Positions 1 to 9,275 of a DNA stretch of 64,000 bases are shown in pieces. This DNA comes from Thauera chlorobenzoica (GTDB taxonomy: Bacteria > Pseudomonadota > Gammaproteobacteria > Burkholderiales > Rhodocyclaceae): NCBI RefSeq assembly GCF_001922305.1, contig NZ_CP018839.1, positions 62,001 through 126,000 of the forward strand. Direction: 5' to 3'. A program made the translations under genes and the position numbers. The first letter of the stretch is position 1; each line of letters opens with the position of its first letter. Under the pieces are notes generated by a model. That model did not search any database. It was given only the letters and a program-made list of their open reading frames with translations, and was not told the origin of the DNA.

Positions 1-4
1 GAGA

Positions 5-349
5 GTGCTGATCGGGCTGCTGATGCTCTCGCATGCCCTGTTCGCGTTCTCAAGCGCAACATCCCTGTCGCACGCCCCCTTGCGTGCGACTACCCACTCG
101 CATGCCGGAGCGACCACGGATCAATACGATCATGGCCATAGCCATGATGACTTTGAGGACGAGGGCGGCCCCCACCAACACGGTCACAACGCGGCTGATC
201 ACAGCCATGACAAGCCGAACGTGCCACCCACGCACGCGATAGGTGTTCCGCCGCTTTCGAATCAGTGGATCGCCGAAGAGCGTCGACCCGCCTATCCCGC
301 GCCCTGCGCCACGCTCGAGCGCCCGCCAAAACGTCTCCTGATCGTTTGA
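5..349 (+). CDS. His-rich exported protein of a metal-handling cluster (5' end probably outside the window)
   Basis: The visible protein is 114 aa, from a GTG at the very start of the window. It begins with a hydrophobic signal-peptide-like stretch (LIGLLMLSHALFAF) without the usual basic residues, so the true start is probably just upstream of the window. After it come about 13 His residues, many as HxH pairs (HSH, HGHSH, HQHGH), mixed with Asp and Glu, which looks like a metal-binding periplasmic segment. The C-terminus (ATLERPPKRLL) loosely recalls CzcI-type small proteins of cobalt/zinc/cadmium operons, but I cannot assign it firmly. The next gene is 61 bp downstream on the same strand, and the four genes up to 2949 form one putative operon. 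Confidence 0.6.
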   Translation: MLIGLLMLSHALFAFSSATSLSHAPLRATTHSHAGATTDQYDHGHSHDDFEDEGGPHQHGHNAADHSHDKPNVPPTHAIGVPPLSNQWIAEERRPAYPAPCATLERPPKRLLIV

Positions 350-410
350 CCTGTCGAGTCCCGCGCGTGAAGCGCCGGACTCACCCAGCAAACTTCATTG
401 GAAGACTCTC

Positions 411-1145
411 ATGACGCATTCCTTCCCCAGCCGGGGGCGGGCAGCCGTGCTGCCACGCGCCCGGACGATGCTGCACGCTTTCACTGGCGTGCTGCTCTAC
501 TTGTTCCTGACCGCTTTTGCGCACGCCCATGGCGTGGCCGAGGGCGACAAGGGCTACATCCAGGAGATCTCGGGCACGCACCTGCTGCCCTTCACCTACC
601 TTGGCGCCAAGCACATGGTCACCGGTTACGATCATCTGCTGTTCCTCGCCGGGGTGATCTTCTTCCTCTACAAGCTCAAGGACATCGCGCTCTACGTCAG
701 CCTGTTCGCGATCGGGCACTCGGTCACCATGCTGTACGGCGTCTATGCCGGGGTGAACGTCAATGCCTACCTGATCGACGCGATCATCGGCCTATCGGTC
801 GTCTACAAGGCGCTCGACAACCTGGGCGCCTTCCAGCGCTGGTTCGGCGTGCAGCCGAACACCAAGGCGGCGACCCTGGTCTTCGGTCTGTTCCACGGCT
901 TCGGCCTCGCGGCCAAGATCCAGGAGTTCGAGATCGCTCGCGATGGCCTGCTGCCCAACCTGCTAGCGTTCAACGTCGGCGTGGAGATCGGCCAGTTGCT
1001 CGCGCTCGGCGCGATCCTGATCGCGATGGGCTTCTGGCGCCGTACGGCCGGCTTCTTCCAGCACGCCTATACCGCCAACGTCGCCATGATGTGCGCCGGG
1101 TTCATGCTGATCGGCTATCAGCTCACCGGCCTCTTCGTATCCTGA
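411..1145 (+). CDS. HupE/UreJ family membrane protein (putative nickel/cobalt permease)
   Basis: This is a 244-aa polytopic membrane protein. A basic N-terminus and a hydrophobic segment ending in AHAHG (about residue 41) look like a cleavable signal. The conserved HupE/UreJ motifs follow in order: GYDHLLFL (72-79), IGHSVT (101-106), GLFHGFGLA (159-167) and FNVGVEIGQ (187-195). The His, Asp and Glu residues in these membrane motifs are the expected metal ligands. Known HupE and UreJ proteins import nickel for hydrogenase or urease. Neither enzyme is visible here, so the substrate is open; the His-rich neighbours favour Ni, Co or Zn. The next gene starts 20 bp after the stop, which suggests co-transcription. 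Confidence 0.85.
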   Translation: MTHSFPSRGRAAVLPRARTMLHAFTGVLLYLFLTAFAHAHGVAEGDKGYIQEISGTHLLPFTYLGAKHMVTGYDHLLFLAGVIFFLYKLKDIALYVSLFAIGHSVTMLYGVYAGVNVNAYLIDAIIGLSVVYKALDNLGAFQRWFGVQPNTKAATLVFGLFHGFGLAAKIQEFEIARDGLLPNLLAFNVGVEIGQLLALGAILIAMGFWRRTAGFFQHAYTANVAMMCAGFMLIGYQLTGLFVS

Positions 1146-1165
1146 GACTCCTGGAGTTATCGACC

Positions 1166-1840
1166 ATGTACAACACTGACCTCCCCAAGCGCGCCGACTT
1201 GCCGAGCACCGGCAATCTGCTGCGCTCGACCGCCCTGGCTGCCCTGATTGCTGGCGGACTGCTCGTCACCACCGTGCTGCCCGCCGAGTACGGCATCGAC
1301 CCCACGGGCATCGGCCGCGCACTCGGTCTGACGCCGATGGGCGAAATCAAGATGTCGCTGGCGGCTGAGGCTCGCGCAGAAGAGCGCGTTGCTACGGAAA
1401 CGGCGCCTTCACAGCCCGTAGCCGTCGCACCTGCGGCTCGTGCCGAAGCGGCGCCTGCGCCGGTCGCGGTGGCCGCTCCAACGCCCACAGCGGTCGCGCC
1501 CGAGCCCGCCGCCGGACGCAAGGACACGGTGACTGTGACGCTCAAGCCCGGCCAGGGCGCCGAAGTCAAACTGACGATGAACAAGGACAGCCGTGTCCGC
1601 TATGAGTGGGCGAGCGCCGGTGGCCCGGTGAACTTCGACACCCATGGCGACCCCTACGACGCGCCGAAAAACTTCTATCACGGCTACGGCAAGGGGCGTA
1701 ACGAGCTCGGCAACCAGGGCGACCTGGTTGCCGCGTTCGATGGCAAGCACGGCTGGTTCTGGCGGAACCGCTCCGGCTTCGACGTCACGGTCACGCTCAA
1801 GATCCAAGGCGATTACACCAAAATCGAGCGCGTGCTGTAA
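1166..1840 (+). CDS. Membrane-anchored protein of the metal cluster ('transmembrane anchor protein')
   Basis: The protein is 224 aa, starting at the ATG 20 bp after the HupE stop; the reading frame continues open upstream but is covered there by hupE. One membrane segment lies at about 20-39 (LLRSTALAALIAGGLLVTTV), followed by an Ala/Pro/Val-rich spacer at about 75-112 that could span the periplasm. The C-terminal domain (about 115-224) is rich in beta-prone and aromatic residues (TVTVTLKPGQGAEVKL, GWFWRN). Proteins with this N-terminus are usually annotated only as 'transmembrane anchor protein' beside HupE and EamA genes. No catalytic motif is visible. It may be a periplasmic partner of the permease, which is an inference from context. 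Confidence 0.7.
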   Translation: MYNTDLPKRADLPSTGNLLRSTALAALIAGGLLVTTVLPAEYGIDPTGIGRALGLTPMGEIKMSLAAEARAEERVATETAPSQPVAVAPAARAEAAPAPVAVAAPTPTAVAPEPAAGRKDTVTVTLKPGQGAEVKLTMNKDSRVRYEWASAGGPVNFDTHGDPYDAPKNFYHGYGKGRNELGNQGDLVAAFDGKHGWFWRNRSGFDVTVTLKIQGDYTKIERVL

Positions 1841-1911
1841 GCGCAGCGCCCCCATCCCGCCGGGGTGGGGGCGCTTCCGATCATTCTGGCCACACCGGTC
1901 TGGCAAGGGCA

Positions 1912-2949
1912 ATGAACAACATCTACGTGATCCATGCGTTGCTCGCGGCGGCCTTGTTCGGCGCGAGCACCCCGTTCGCCAAGCTGCTGGTCGGCGAGAT
2001 GTCGCCGTGGTTGCTGGCCGGCTTGCTCTACCTTGGCAGCGGGCTCGGGCTGGCTGCGTCGCGTCTGATCCGCGATCGCAGCTGGACGCCCTCCGGCCTG
2101 GCCGAGGGGGAATGGCGGTGGCTGCTGGGGGCGATCTTCTTCGGCGGCGTGCTCGGCCCCCTCGCGCTGATGTTCGGTCTCACGCGCACAAGTGCCGCGA
2201 CCGCGTCGCTGCTGCTCAACCTTGAAGCGGTACTGACCGCCGCAATTGCGTGGGTCGTGTTCAGGGAGAACACCGACCGCCGCATCGTGCTCGGCATGCT
2301 CGCGATCGTGGCCGGAGGTGTCGTGCTGTCCTGGTCGGGTGGTGAAGAGGGCGCGAACGATTGGATCGGTCCGCTAGCCATCGCCGCTGGCTGTCTGTGC
2401 TGGGCAATCGACAACAACCTGACGCGGCGCGTGTCGGCATCGGATGCGCTCTTCATCGCGGCCACGAAGGGTGCAGTGGCGGGCACGGTCAACGTCGGGC
2501 TGGCGTTTGCGCTCGGCGCGAGCCTGCCGGACGGCGCGGTCCTGCTCGGCACCATGGTCGTCGGGTTGTTCGGCTATGGCATCAGCCTGGTGCTCTTTGT
2601 GCTTGCGCTGCGCGGACTGGGCACGGCGCGTACCGGCGCCTACTTCTCGACCGCGCCCTTCATCGGTGCGGCCGTGTCGCTGGTCCTGCTCGGCGAGTCG
2701 ACCTCGAGCGCATTCTGGATTGCGGCAGCCCTGATGGGCTGGGGGGTGTGGCTACACCTCACCGAGCACCACGAGCACACGCATGAGCCGATGGAGCATG
2801 GCCATCGGCACACCCATGACGAACACCACCAGCACGAACACGACTTCGCCTGGAACAGTGACGAGCCACATGAGCATTGGCACCGCCACAAGGGGCTGGC
2901 CCACAAGCACCCGCACTTTCCAGACATCCACCATCGGCACTCACATTGA
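1912..2949 (+). CDS. EamA/DMT family transporter with a His-rich C-terminal tail
   Basis: This 345-aa protein has the ten-helix layout of the drug/metabolite transporter superfamily, made of two EamA repeats (about 5-140 and 150-280). The second repeat ends with ALMGWGVWLHL. The last 60 or so residues are a hydrophilic tail with about 23 His, many as HxH (HEHTH, HGHRHTH, HRHSH), which is not part of the EamA fold and resembles metal-binding tails of cation transporters. Standard DMT proteins export metabolites or drugs. The tail and the neighbouring His-rich and HupE-like proteins suggest that metal is the cargo or the regulator here. It is the last gene of the putative operon. Confidence 0.85.
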   Translation: MNNIYVIHALLAAALFGASTPFAKLLVGEMSPWLLAGLLYLGSGLGLAASRLIRDRSWTPSGLAEGEWRWLLGAIFFGGVLGPLALMFGLTRTSAATASLLLNLEAVLTAAIAWVVFRENTDRRIVLGMLAIVAGGVVLSWSGGEEGANDWIGPLAIAAGCLCWAIDNNLTRRVSASDALFIAATKGAVAGTVNVGLAFALGASLPDGAVLLGTMVVGLFGYGISLVLFVLALRGLGTARTGAYFSTAPFIGAAVSLVLLGESTSSAFWIAAALMGWGVWLHLTEHHEHTHEPMEHGHRHTHDEHHQHEHDFAWNSDEPHEHWHRHKGLAHKHPHFPDIHHRHSH

Positions 2950-3251
2950 TTGAACGAAGCACCAATTTCGCGTCCCCAACATGTCATGCGAGGTGACGGC
3001 TTCACTCGGTTACTTGCCGTTCGCACCACGAAGTGCCCGACGGCTGGATTGGCTCGGTAGGGTGAGCTGGAGATTTCGGCAACCGGTAATTCCTCTCGCA
3101 TATCGCCGGGCGGAATCGAGCGACATCATTGGCCGACAGCCTGCCGCCCACCCCACGCCCCGCAGCCCCCGCAGGAACCTTTCCCCCCTGGACATGGGTC
3201 CGAGCCCGATCCCCGCCTAAAATGGCGGCTTCCGCCTTCGCCTCGCTCCCC
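2950..3251 (+). other. Intergenic region between the metal cluster and the double uvrA gene
   Basis: About 300 bp with no convincing gene. I see no strong terminator hairpin after the EamA gene. The right end carries a plausible promoter element, TAAAAT at about 3219-3224, just ahead of the chosen uvrA start. The base composition changes visibly from the somewhat AT-richer metal block to the very GC-rich uvrA region, so this may be a boundary between acquired and core DNA. That is an inference; no direct repeats or integrase gene support it. Confidence 0.4.
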
Positions 3252-6200
3252 ATGCCCGCCTCCGCACCCCGCTACATTCCGGTTGGTTCTTCCGTTTCGG
3301 TGGCCCCCGCCTCGGTCGCCGACGCCATCCGCATCCGCGGCGCGCGCCAGAACAACCTGCGCAACCTCTCGCTCGACCTGGCGCTGAACCGCCTCACCGT
3401 GGTCACCGGGGTGTCGGGCTCGGGCAAGTCCTCGCTGGTGTTCGACACCTTGTACGCCGAGGGCCAGCGGCGCTACGTCGAGACTTTCTCGCCCTACGCG
3501 CGCCAGTTCCTCGACCGCATGGACAAGCCGCAGGTGGATCGGATCGAGGGCGTGCCGCCGGCGATCGCGATCGACCAGACCAACCCGGTGCGCACCTCGC
3601 GCTCGACGGTGGGGACGATGACCGAGCTCGCCGACCACTTCAAGCTGCTCTACGCGCGCGCCGCGCAGCTGCACTGCTGCGGTTGTGGCAAGCCGGTGCG
3701 GCGCGATTCGGCCGACAGCATCGCCGCCGACCTGCGCGTGCGCGCGGCGGCGACGGGCGATCCGCGCCTGGTGGTGTGCTTTCCGCTGGCGGTGCCGGCG
3801 AACTTCAGCGCGGACGAGGTCGCCGGGCTGCTCGCCGCGCAGGGCTATACCCGGATCCAGGAACGGTGCGCCGGGGCCGGCGCCGAAGGGCAGGACGTGC
3901 TGCAGGTGGTGCAGGACCGCTTCCGCGCATCGAACGCCGAGGATGCGCGCCTGGCCGAAGCGCTGGAGGCGGCGCTGCAGCGCGGCCATGGTCGGCTGTC
4001 GGTGTATGTGTCAGGCGAAGGCGTGAACTCGGAGACAAGGAATGGGACGGGGACGCCGGGCGAGGCGGTGTGGCGCTATTCGTCCGGCCTGCACTGCGCA
4101 GACTGCGACCTTCATTATTCGGAGCCCACGCCCGGCCTGTTCTCGTTCAACTCACCGATCGGCGCCTGCGACACCTGCCGCGGCTTCGGCCGCGTGATCG
4201 GCGTCGATCACGGCCTGGTCGTACCCGACGAGTCAAAAACGCTGGCCGAAGGCGCGGTGAAGCCGTGGCAGACCGAGAGCTACCGCGAATGCCAGGACGA
4301 CCTGGCGAAGATGGCGAAGAAGGCCGGGGTGGCGATGGACATCCCGGTGCGTGACCTGCCGCCGGAGCATCGCGCCTGGCTGTTCGAGGGCGACCCGAAG
4401 TGGAAGAGCTGGGACAGCTCGTGGCCGCGCTACTGGTACGGCGTGCGCCACTTCTTCGACTGGCTCGAGAGCAAGGCCTACAAGATGCACATCCGCGTGC
4501 TGCTGTCGCGCTACCGCAGCTACACGGAGTGCCCCGCCTGCCACGGCGCGCGGCTGAAGCCGGATGCGCTGCTGTGGCGGCTGCCGATTGCGGGGCAGGG
4601 TTTCGGCAGGAGCGGCTTTAGCCGTGAACCTGCGGAGGCTATCGACCATGGCGGGAAGGGTCGGGTGATCGCGGCTGAAGCCGCTCCTACGGGGCGGTCG
4701 ACCGGTATTGCGATCCACGAACTGATGGCGCTGCCGGTCGATCGCATCCGCGCGGCGATCGAGGCCCTGGCGCTGCCCGGTGCGGCGGACGAGGCCACCG
4801 CGTTGGTGCTGGGCGAGATCCGCAGCCGGCTCGCCTACCTTGCCGACGTCGGCCTCGGCTACCTGACCCTGGACCGCCAGTCGCGCACGCTGTCGGGCGG
4901 CGAAGTGCAGCGCATCAACCTGACCACCGCGCTCGGCACTTCGCTGGTGAATACCCTGTTCGTGCTCGACGAACCTTCGATCGGGCTCCATCCGCGTGAC
5001 ATCGGCCGCATCCTCGGGGTGATGACGCGGTTGCGCGACGCCGGCAACACCCTGGTGGTGGTCGAGCACGACCCGCAGGTGATGGTGGCCGCCGATGAGT
5101 TGCTCGAGATCGGTCCCGGCCCCGGCGAGCGCGGCGGCAACATCGTCGCCCGCGGCACGCCGGCGGAGATCGCCGCCAACCCCGATTCGGTGACCGGCCC
5201 CTGGCTGGCGGGCAGGAAGCGCATCGACGTCGATCGCCCGCCGCGCCCGGTGGACGCCGACACGCCGCGCCTGAAGCTGGTCGGTGCGCGCCAGCACAAC
5301 CTGCGCGACCTCAGCGTGGGCTTCCCGCTGCGGCGCCTGACCTGTCTCACCGGGGTGTCCGGCTCGGGCAAATCGACGCTGATCCAGGACGTGCTCCATC
5401 CGGCGCTCGCACGCCACTTCGGTGAGGCCGCCGGCGGTGCCGAGGCGGGAGCCTTCGACCGCCTCGCGGGTGTGGATAAGTTACGCGGTGTGGTGATGGT
5501 GGACCAGTCGCCGATCGGCAAGAGCTCGCGCTCCAACCCGGTCAGCTACGTTGGCGCCTGGGACCCGATCCGCGCCCTGTTCGCCGCCCTGCCGGAGGCG
5601 CAGCAGCGCGGCTATACCCCCGGCACCTTCAGCTTCAACGCCGGCCACGGCCGCTGTCCCACCTGCACCGGCTCCGGTTTCGAGCACGTCGAGATGCAGT
5701 TCCTGTCCGACGTCTGGCTGCGCTGCCCGGACTGTGACGGCAAGCGCTATCGGCCCGAAGTGCTTGAATTGCAATGGAACGGGCTGTCGGTGGCGGATGT
5801 GCTGGCGCTGACCGTGCACGAGGCGCTGGACGTGTTCGGCGCGCATCCCAAGGTCCTCGCCGCACTCGCGCCGCTGGCCGACGTCGGCCTCGACTACCTG
5901 CGCCTCGGCCAGCCGGTGCCGACGCTGTCGGGCGGCGAAGCGCAACGCCTCAAGCTCGCCGGCCACCTCGCCGAAGCCGCACAGCGCAAGCCTGTACGCA
6001 AAGCCAGTGCTGTGGATAAGTCTGGGGGCAAAGCTGGGGGCAAGCCGGAGCCGGGCCTGCTGTTCCTGTTCGACGAACCCACCACCGGCCTGCATTTCGA
6101 GGATGTCGCCACCCTCCTCGGCGCCTTCGACAAGCTGCTGCAGGCCGGCCACTCGCTGATCGTCATCGAGCACAACCTCGACGTGATCGCCGCTGCCGAC

Positions 6201-9158
6201 TGGATCATCGACCTCGGCCCCGAGGGCGGCGAAGAGGGCGGTGCGATCGTCGTCGAAGGCCCGCCCGAGACGGTGCGCGCCCATGCCGCTTCGCATACCG
6301 GCGCCGCGCTGCGCGATTACGCCGAGGCGCTGAGGAAAATCGGGGCCAGGCCGACAGGGCGCGCGACGGGGGCTAGGGGCGACCCGCCGGGTCGCCCCTA
6401 CGGCCATGCATTCGTCACGGGGCCGGAAAATTCCGGTCTGTCCCCTATTTCCCTCGGGACGGAAACCGGGGTCGCGGAACCGCGGGCGCAATATCGCCCG
6501 ATCGCCGCTCCGGCGATTGAAATCCGCCACGCCCGCGAGCACAACCTGAAGAACGTCAGCCTGCAGATCCCGCGCGACCGCTTCACCGTGATCACCGGCC
6601 TGTCCGGTTCGGGTAAGTCCACGCTGGCCTTCGACATCGTCTTCGGCGAGGGCCAGCGCCGCTACCTGGAATCGCTCAACGCCTACGCCCGCCAGTTCGT
6701 CCAGCCCGCCAGCCGGCCCGACGTCGATGGCCTGTTCGGCATTCCGCCCACGGTGGCGATCGAGCAGCGCACCAGCCGCGGCGGCAGGAAGAGCACGGTG
6801 GCGACGCTGACCGAGATCCACCCCTTCCTGCGTCTGATGTACGTCAAGCTGGGCACCCAGTTCTGCCCCGACTGCGACGTGGCGGTGACGCCGCAGAGCT
6901 TCGAGGCCATCGTCGCCCAGCTTCAGCGTGAGCTGCGCGGCGCTTCGGTCGAGGTGCTGGCGCCGCTGGTGGTCAACCGCAAGGGCCTGTACACCGACCT
7001 CGCCAAGTGGGCGCGGGCCAAGGGCCATGCGCAACTGCGCGTCGATGGCGACTACCTGCCCACCGCCAGGTGGCCGCGCCTGGACCGCTACAAGGAGCAC
7101 AACATCGAGCTGCCCGCCGGCAGGGTGGTGGTGCAGCCCGAGCACGAGGCCACGCTGCGCGAGCTCGTGCACCAGGCGCTGGAGATCGGCAAGGGCGTGA
7201 TCAAGGTGCTCGAGACCGGCAAGCCCGGCGCGGCGCCGATCACCTTCTCCACCCTGCGCGCCTGCCCGAGCTGCGGCACCGGCTTTCCCGAGCCCGATCC
7301 GCGCCTGTTCTCGTACAACGCCAAGCACGGCTGGTGCCCCAAGTGCTACGGCACCGGGCTGAAGACCGCGGCGCGCATCGACGACCCGGATGCGCTCGAC
7401 CTCGGCGATGCGGAAGAAGTCATCGTCAGCGACGAGCCCTGCCCCGCCTGCGCCGGCGCGCGCCTCAACCCGGTGGCGCGCGCGGTGCGCTTCCGCGAAC
7501 TCGGCCTGCACCAGCTCGCCGCCTGGCCGGTGGACAAGGCGGCGGGCTTCTTCGCCGATCTGGCGCTCAACGCGCGCGAAACCGACATCGCCCGCGACCT
7601 GGTGAGCGAAATCCGCGGGCGGCTGGCCTTCCTCCAGCACGTTGGCCTCGGCTACCTCGCCCTCGACCGTGCCGCGCCCACGCTGTCGGGCGGTGAGGCG
7701 CAGCGCATCCGCCTCGCCGCCCAGCTCGGCTCCAACCTGCGCGGGGTGTGCTACATCCTCGACGAGCCCACCATCGGCCTCCATCCGCGCGACAACCGCC
7801 TGCTGCTCGACACCCTCGAAGCCCTGCGCGACCGCGGCAACACGCTGCTGGTGGTGGAGCACGACGAGGACACCATCCGCCGCGCCGACCACGTCATCGA
7901 CCTCGGCCCCGGCGCCGGCGTGCGCGGCGGCCGCGTGGTCGCTGAGGGCACCATCGACGATCTGTTGAACGCGCCCGAATCGGCCACCGGCGAATGCTTC
8001 CGCCACCCGCTGCAGCATCCGCTGCGTCCGCGCCGCGCGGTGGCAGACGAGCATGCGGCGATCCGCATCGAGGGCGCCAACCTGCACAACCTGCGCGACC
8101 TTTCGGTGCGCATCCCGCTCGCGCGCCTCACCGTGGTCACCGGCGTCTCCGGCTCGGGCAAGTCCAGCCTCGCGCGCGACGTGATCCACACCAACCTGCG
8201 GGCGCGGCTGGGCGACCCCGAGGCCACCCGTGCCCGCCGCCGCGGCCAGGCCCAACCCAACGAGGTCGACCAGGCGCTGGTCGGCTGCAAGGCGATTCGC
8301 GGCTGGCAGCAGCTCGGCCGCGTGCTCGAAGTCGACCAGACCCCGATCGGCAAGACCCCGCGCTCCTGCCCGGCGACCTACGTCGGCTTCTGGGATGCGG
8401 TTCGCAAGCTCTTCGCCGACACTTTCGATGCCCGCACCCGCGGCTGGAACGCCTCGCGCTTCTCCTTCAATACCGGCGCCGGGCGCTGCCCGGTGTGCGA
8501 CGGCGCCGGCCAGACCACGGTGGAGATGAGCTTCCTGCCCGACGTCAAGACGCCGTGCGAGGGCTGCGGCGGCGCGCGCTTCAACGCAGAGACCCTGTCG
8601 GTGCGGTGGAAGGACAGGACCGTGGCCGAGGTGCTGGCGATGGCGGTGGACGAGGCGGTGGGCTTCTTCTCCGCCCATCCGGCAATCGCCCACCCGCTGC
8701 AGCTGCTGCAGGACGTCGGCCTCGGCTACCTGAGCCTGGGCCAGCCCAGCCCGACGCTGTCGGGCGGCGAGGCGCAGCGCATCAAGCTGGTGACCGAACT
8801 GGCCAAGGTGCGCCGCCGCCCGGGCGATGCCGAGGACACCGGCGGCGTGCCGCTGCCCGCCGACAAGCACAGCCTGTACGTGCTCGACGAGCCCACCGTG
8901 GGCCTGCACATGGCCGACGTGGACAAGCTGATCCGTGTGCTCCACCGCCTGACGGATGCCGGCCACAGCGTGCTGGTGATCGAGCACGACCTCGACGTCA
9001 TCGCCGAGGCCGACTGGTTGATCGACCTCGGCCCGGAAGGCGGCGACGGCGGCGGCCGGGTGGTGGCCGAAGGCCCGCCCGAGGTGGCGATGGCGACGCC
9101 GGCCTCACACACCGGGCGCCATCTGCGTGAGTTCCTGGTGCAGCGCAGGCCCGGATGA
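3252..9158 (+). CDS. Double-length UvrA (two fused UvrA copies, four ABC ATPase sites)
   Basis: This 1968-aa protein contains two complete UvrA-like halves; ordinary UvrA is about 940 aa. Walker A motifs (GxSGSGKS) begin near residues 53, 701, 1116 and 1631. ABC signatures (LSGGExQR) begin near 547, 892, 1478 and 1836. Cys-pair zinc modules lie between them ([29 protein letters not shown]). The family binds damaged DNA in nucleotide excision repair; long UvrA paralogues of this type occur in several proteobacteria and are separate from canonical uvrA, which is not in this window. The start ATG at 3252 is chosen because it begins just before the conserved domain; the frame is open back to 3129. 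Residues about 452-481 and 1041-1068 are translated palindromic repeats, and about 915-935 is a Lys/Gly-rich insert. Confidence 0.93.
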   Translation: MPASAPRYIPVGSSVSVAPASVADAIRIRGARQNNLRNLSLDLALNRLTVVTGVSGSGKSSLVFDTLYAEGQRRYVETFSPYARQFLDRMDKPQVDRIEGVPPAIAIDQTNPVRTSRSTVGTMTELADHFKLLYARAAQLHCCGCGKPVRRDSADSIAADLRVRAAATGDPRLVVCFPLAVPANFSADEVAGLLAAQGYTRIQERCAGAGAEGQDVLQVVQDRFRASNAEDARLAEALEAALQRGHGRLSVYVSGEGVNSETRNGTGTPGEAVWRYSSGLHCADCDLHYSEPTPGLFSFNSPIGACDTCRGFGRVIGVDHGLVVPDESKTLAEGAVKPWQTESYRECQDDLAKMAKKAGVAMDIPVRDLPPEHRAWLFEGDPKWKSWDSSWPRYWYGVRHFFDWLESKAYKMHIRVLLSRYRSYTECPACHGARLKPDALLWRLPIAGQGFGRSGFSREPAEAIDHGGKGRVIAAEAAPTGRSTGIAIHELMALPVDRIRAAIEALALPGAADEATALVLGEIRSRLAYLADVGLGYLTLDRQSRTLSGGEVQRINLTTALGTSLVNTLFVLDEPSIGLHPRDIGRILGVMTRLRDAGNTLVVVEHDPQVMVAADELLEIGPGPGERGGNIVARGTPAEIAANPDSVTGPWLAGRKRIDVDRPPRPVDADTPRLKLVGARQHNLRDLSVGFPLRRLTCLTGVSGSGKSTLIQDVLHPALARHFGEAAGGAEAGAFDRLAGVDKLRGVVMVDQSPIGKSSRSNPVSYVGAWDPIRALFAALPEAQQRGYTPGTFSFNAGHGRCPTCTGSGFEHVEMQFLSDVWLRCPDCDGKRYRPEVLELQWNGLSVADVLALTVHEALDVFGAHPKVLAALAPLADVGLDYLRLGQPVPTLSGGEAQRLKLAGHLAEAAQRKPVRKASAVDKSGGKAGGKPEPGLLFLFDEPTTGLHFEDVATLLGAFDKLLQAGHSLIVIEHNLDVIAAADWIIDLGPEGGEEGGAIVVEGPPETVRAHAASHTGAALRDYAEALRKIGARPTGRATGARGDPPGRPYGHAFVTGPENSGLSPISLGTETGVAEPRAQYRPIAAPAIEIRHAREHNLKNVSLQIPRDRFTVITGLSGSGKSTLAFDIVFGEGQRRYLESLNAYARQFVQPASRPDVDGLFGIPPTVAIEQRTSRGGRKSTVATLTEIHPFLRLMYVKLGTQFCPDCDVAVTPQSFEAIVAQLQRELRGASVEVLAPLVVNRKGLYTDLAKWARAKGHAQLRVDGDYLPTARWPRLDRYKEHNIELPAGRVVVQPEHEATLRELVHQALEIGKGVIKVLETGKPGAAPITFSTLRACPSCGTGFPEPDPRLFSYNAKHGWCPKCYGTGLKTAARIDDPDALDLGDAEEVIVSDEPCPACAGARLNPVARAVRFRELGLHQLAAWPVDKAAGFFADLALNARETDIARDLVSEIRGRLAFLQHVGLGYLALDRAAPTLSGGEAQRIRLAAQLGSNLRGVCYILDEPTIGLHPRDNRLLLDTLEALRDRGNTLLVVEHDEDTIRRADHVIDLGPGAGVRGGRVVAEGTIDDLLNAPESATGECFRHPLQHPLRPRRAVADEHAAIRIEGANLHNLRDLSVRIPLARLTVVTGVSGSGKSSLARDVIHTNLRARLGDPEATRARRRGQAQPNEVDQALVGCKAIRGWQQLGRVLEVDQTPIGKTPRSCPATYVGFWDAVRKLFADTFDARTRGWNASRFSFNTGAGRCPVCDGAGQTTVEMSFLPDVKTPCEGCGGARFNAETLSVRWKDRTVAEVLAMAVDEAVGFFSAHPAIAHPLQLLQDVGLGYLSLGQPSPTLSGGEAQRIKLVTELAKVRRRPGDAEDTGGVPLPADKHSLYVLDEPTVGLHMADVDKLIRVLHRLTDAGHSVLVIEHDLDVIAEADWLIDLGPEGGDGGGRVVAEGPPEVAMATPASHTGRHLREFLVQRRPG
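4608..4690 (+). repeat. Inverted pair of REP-like palindromes inside the uvrA coding frame
   Basis: Two REP-type units face each other. The first is AGGAGCGGCTTTAGCCGTGA at 4608-4627. The second is TCGCGGCTGAAGCCGCTCC at 4669-4687. The pattern matches the GTAGGAGCGGCTT(C/T)AGCCGCGA class found between genes of many gamma- and betaproteobacteria, and the head-to-head pair resembles a BIME. Here it lies inside the gene and stays in frame, adding about 30 residues (starting [12 protein letters not shown]) in a loop after the zinc-binding [12 protein letters not shown] units are normally intergenic. Confidence 0.8.
6374..6453 (+). repeat. Palindromic repeats forming the linker between the two UvrA halves
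   Basis: A 27-bp hairpin lies at 6374-6400, with 11-bp arms TAGGGGCGACC and GGTCGCCCCTA around a CGCCG loop. It is followed at 6423-6436 by CCGGAAAATTCCGG and at 6435-6453 by GGTCTGTCCCCTATTTCCC. The last resembles the reverse complement of GGGAAATAGGGGACAGACC, a dispersed repeat I know from proteobacterial genomes and associate with REP-type elements. All are translated in frame as a low-complexity linker ([11 protein letters not shown], then [11 protein letters not shown]). Confidence 0.7.
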
Positions 9159-9170
9159 TGCGGTGCAGCG

Positions 9171-9221
9171 GAACCATGGATTGATGTCTCGGTCATGGTT
9201 CGTTGCGGGAGCCCGCTCCCA
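9171..9221 (+). repeat. Inverted repeats after uvrA (REP-like unit, possible terminator)
   Basis: GAACCATG at 9171-9178 pairs with CATGGTTC at 9194-9201. Directly after it lies the palindrome GGGAGCCCGCTCCC at 9207-9220, set in TGCGGGAGCCCGCTCCCACG, which resembles a REP unit. There is no T-run after either hairpin, so intrinsic termination is possible but not shown. Confidence 0.5.
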
Positions 9222-9275
9222 CGGTTTGCGGCGTCGGCCGCCCATCGAACGAGCATGGATGAAGGAACCAAAACG

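Noticed and set aside
5481..8987. An 1168-aa open frame on the minus strand opposite uvrA
   Set aside because: It is a GC-rich shadow of the uvrA codons, with no recognisable domain and abnormal His/Arg/Gly content. Similar long antisense frames lie opposite many genes here.
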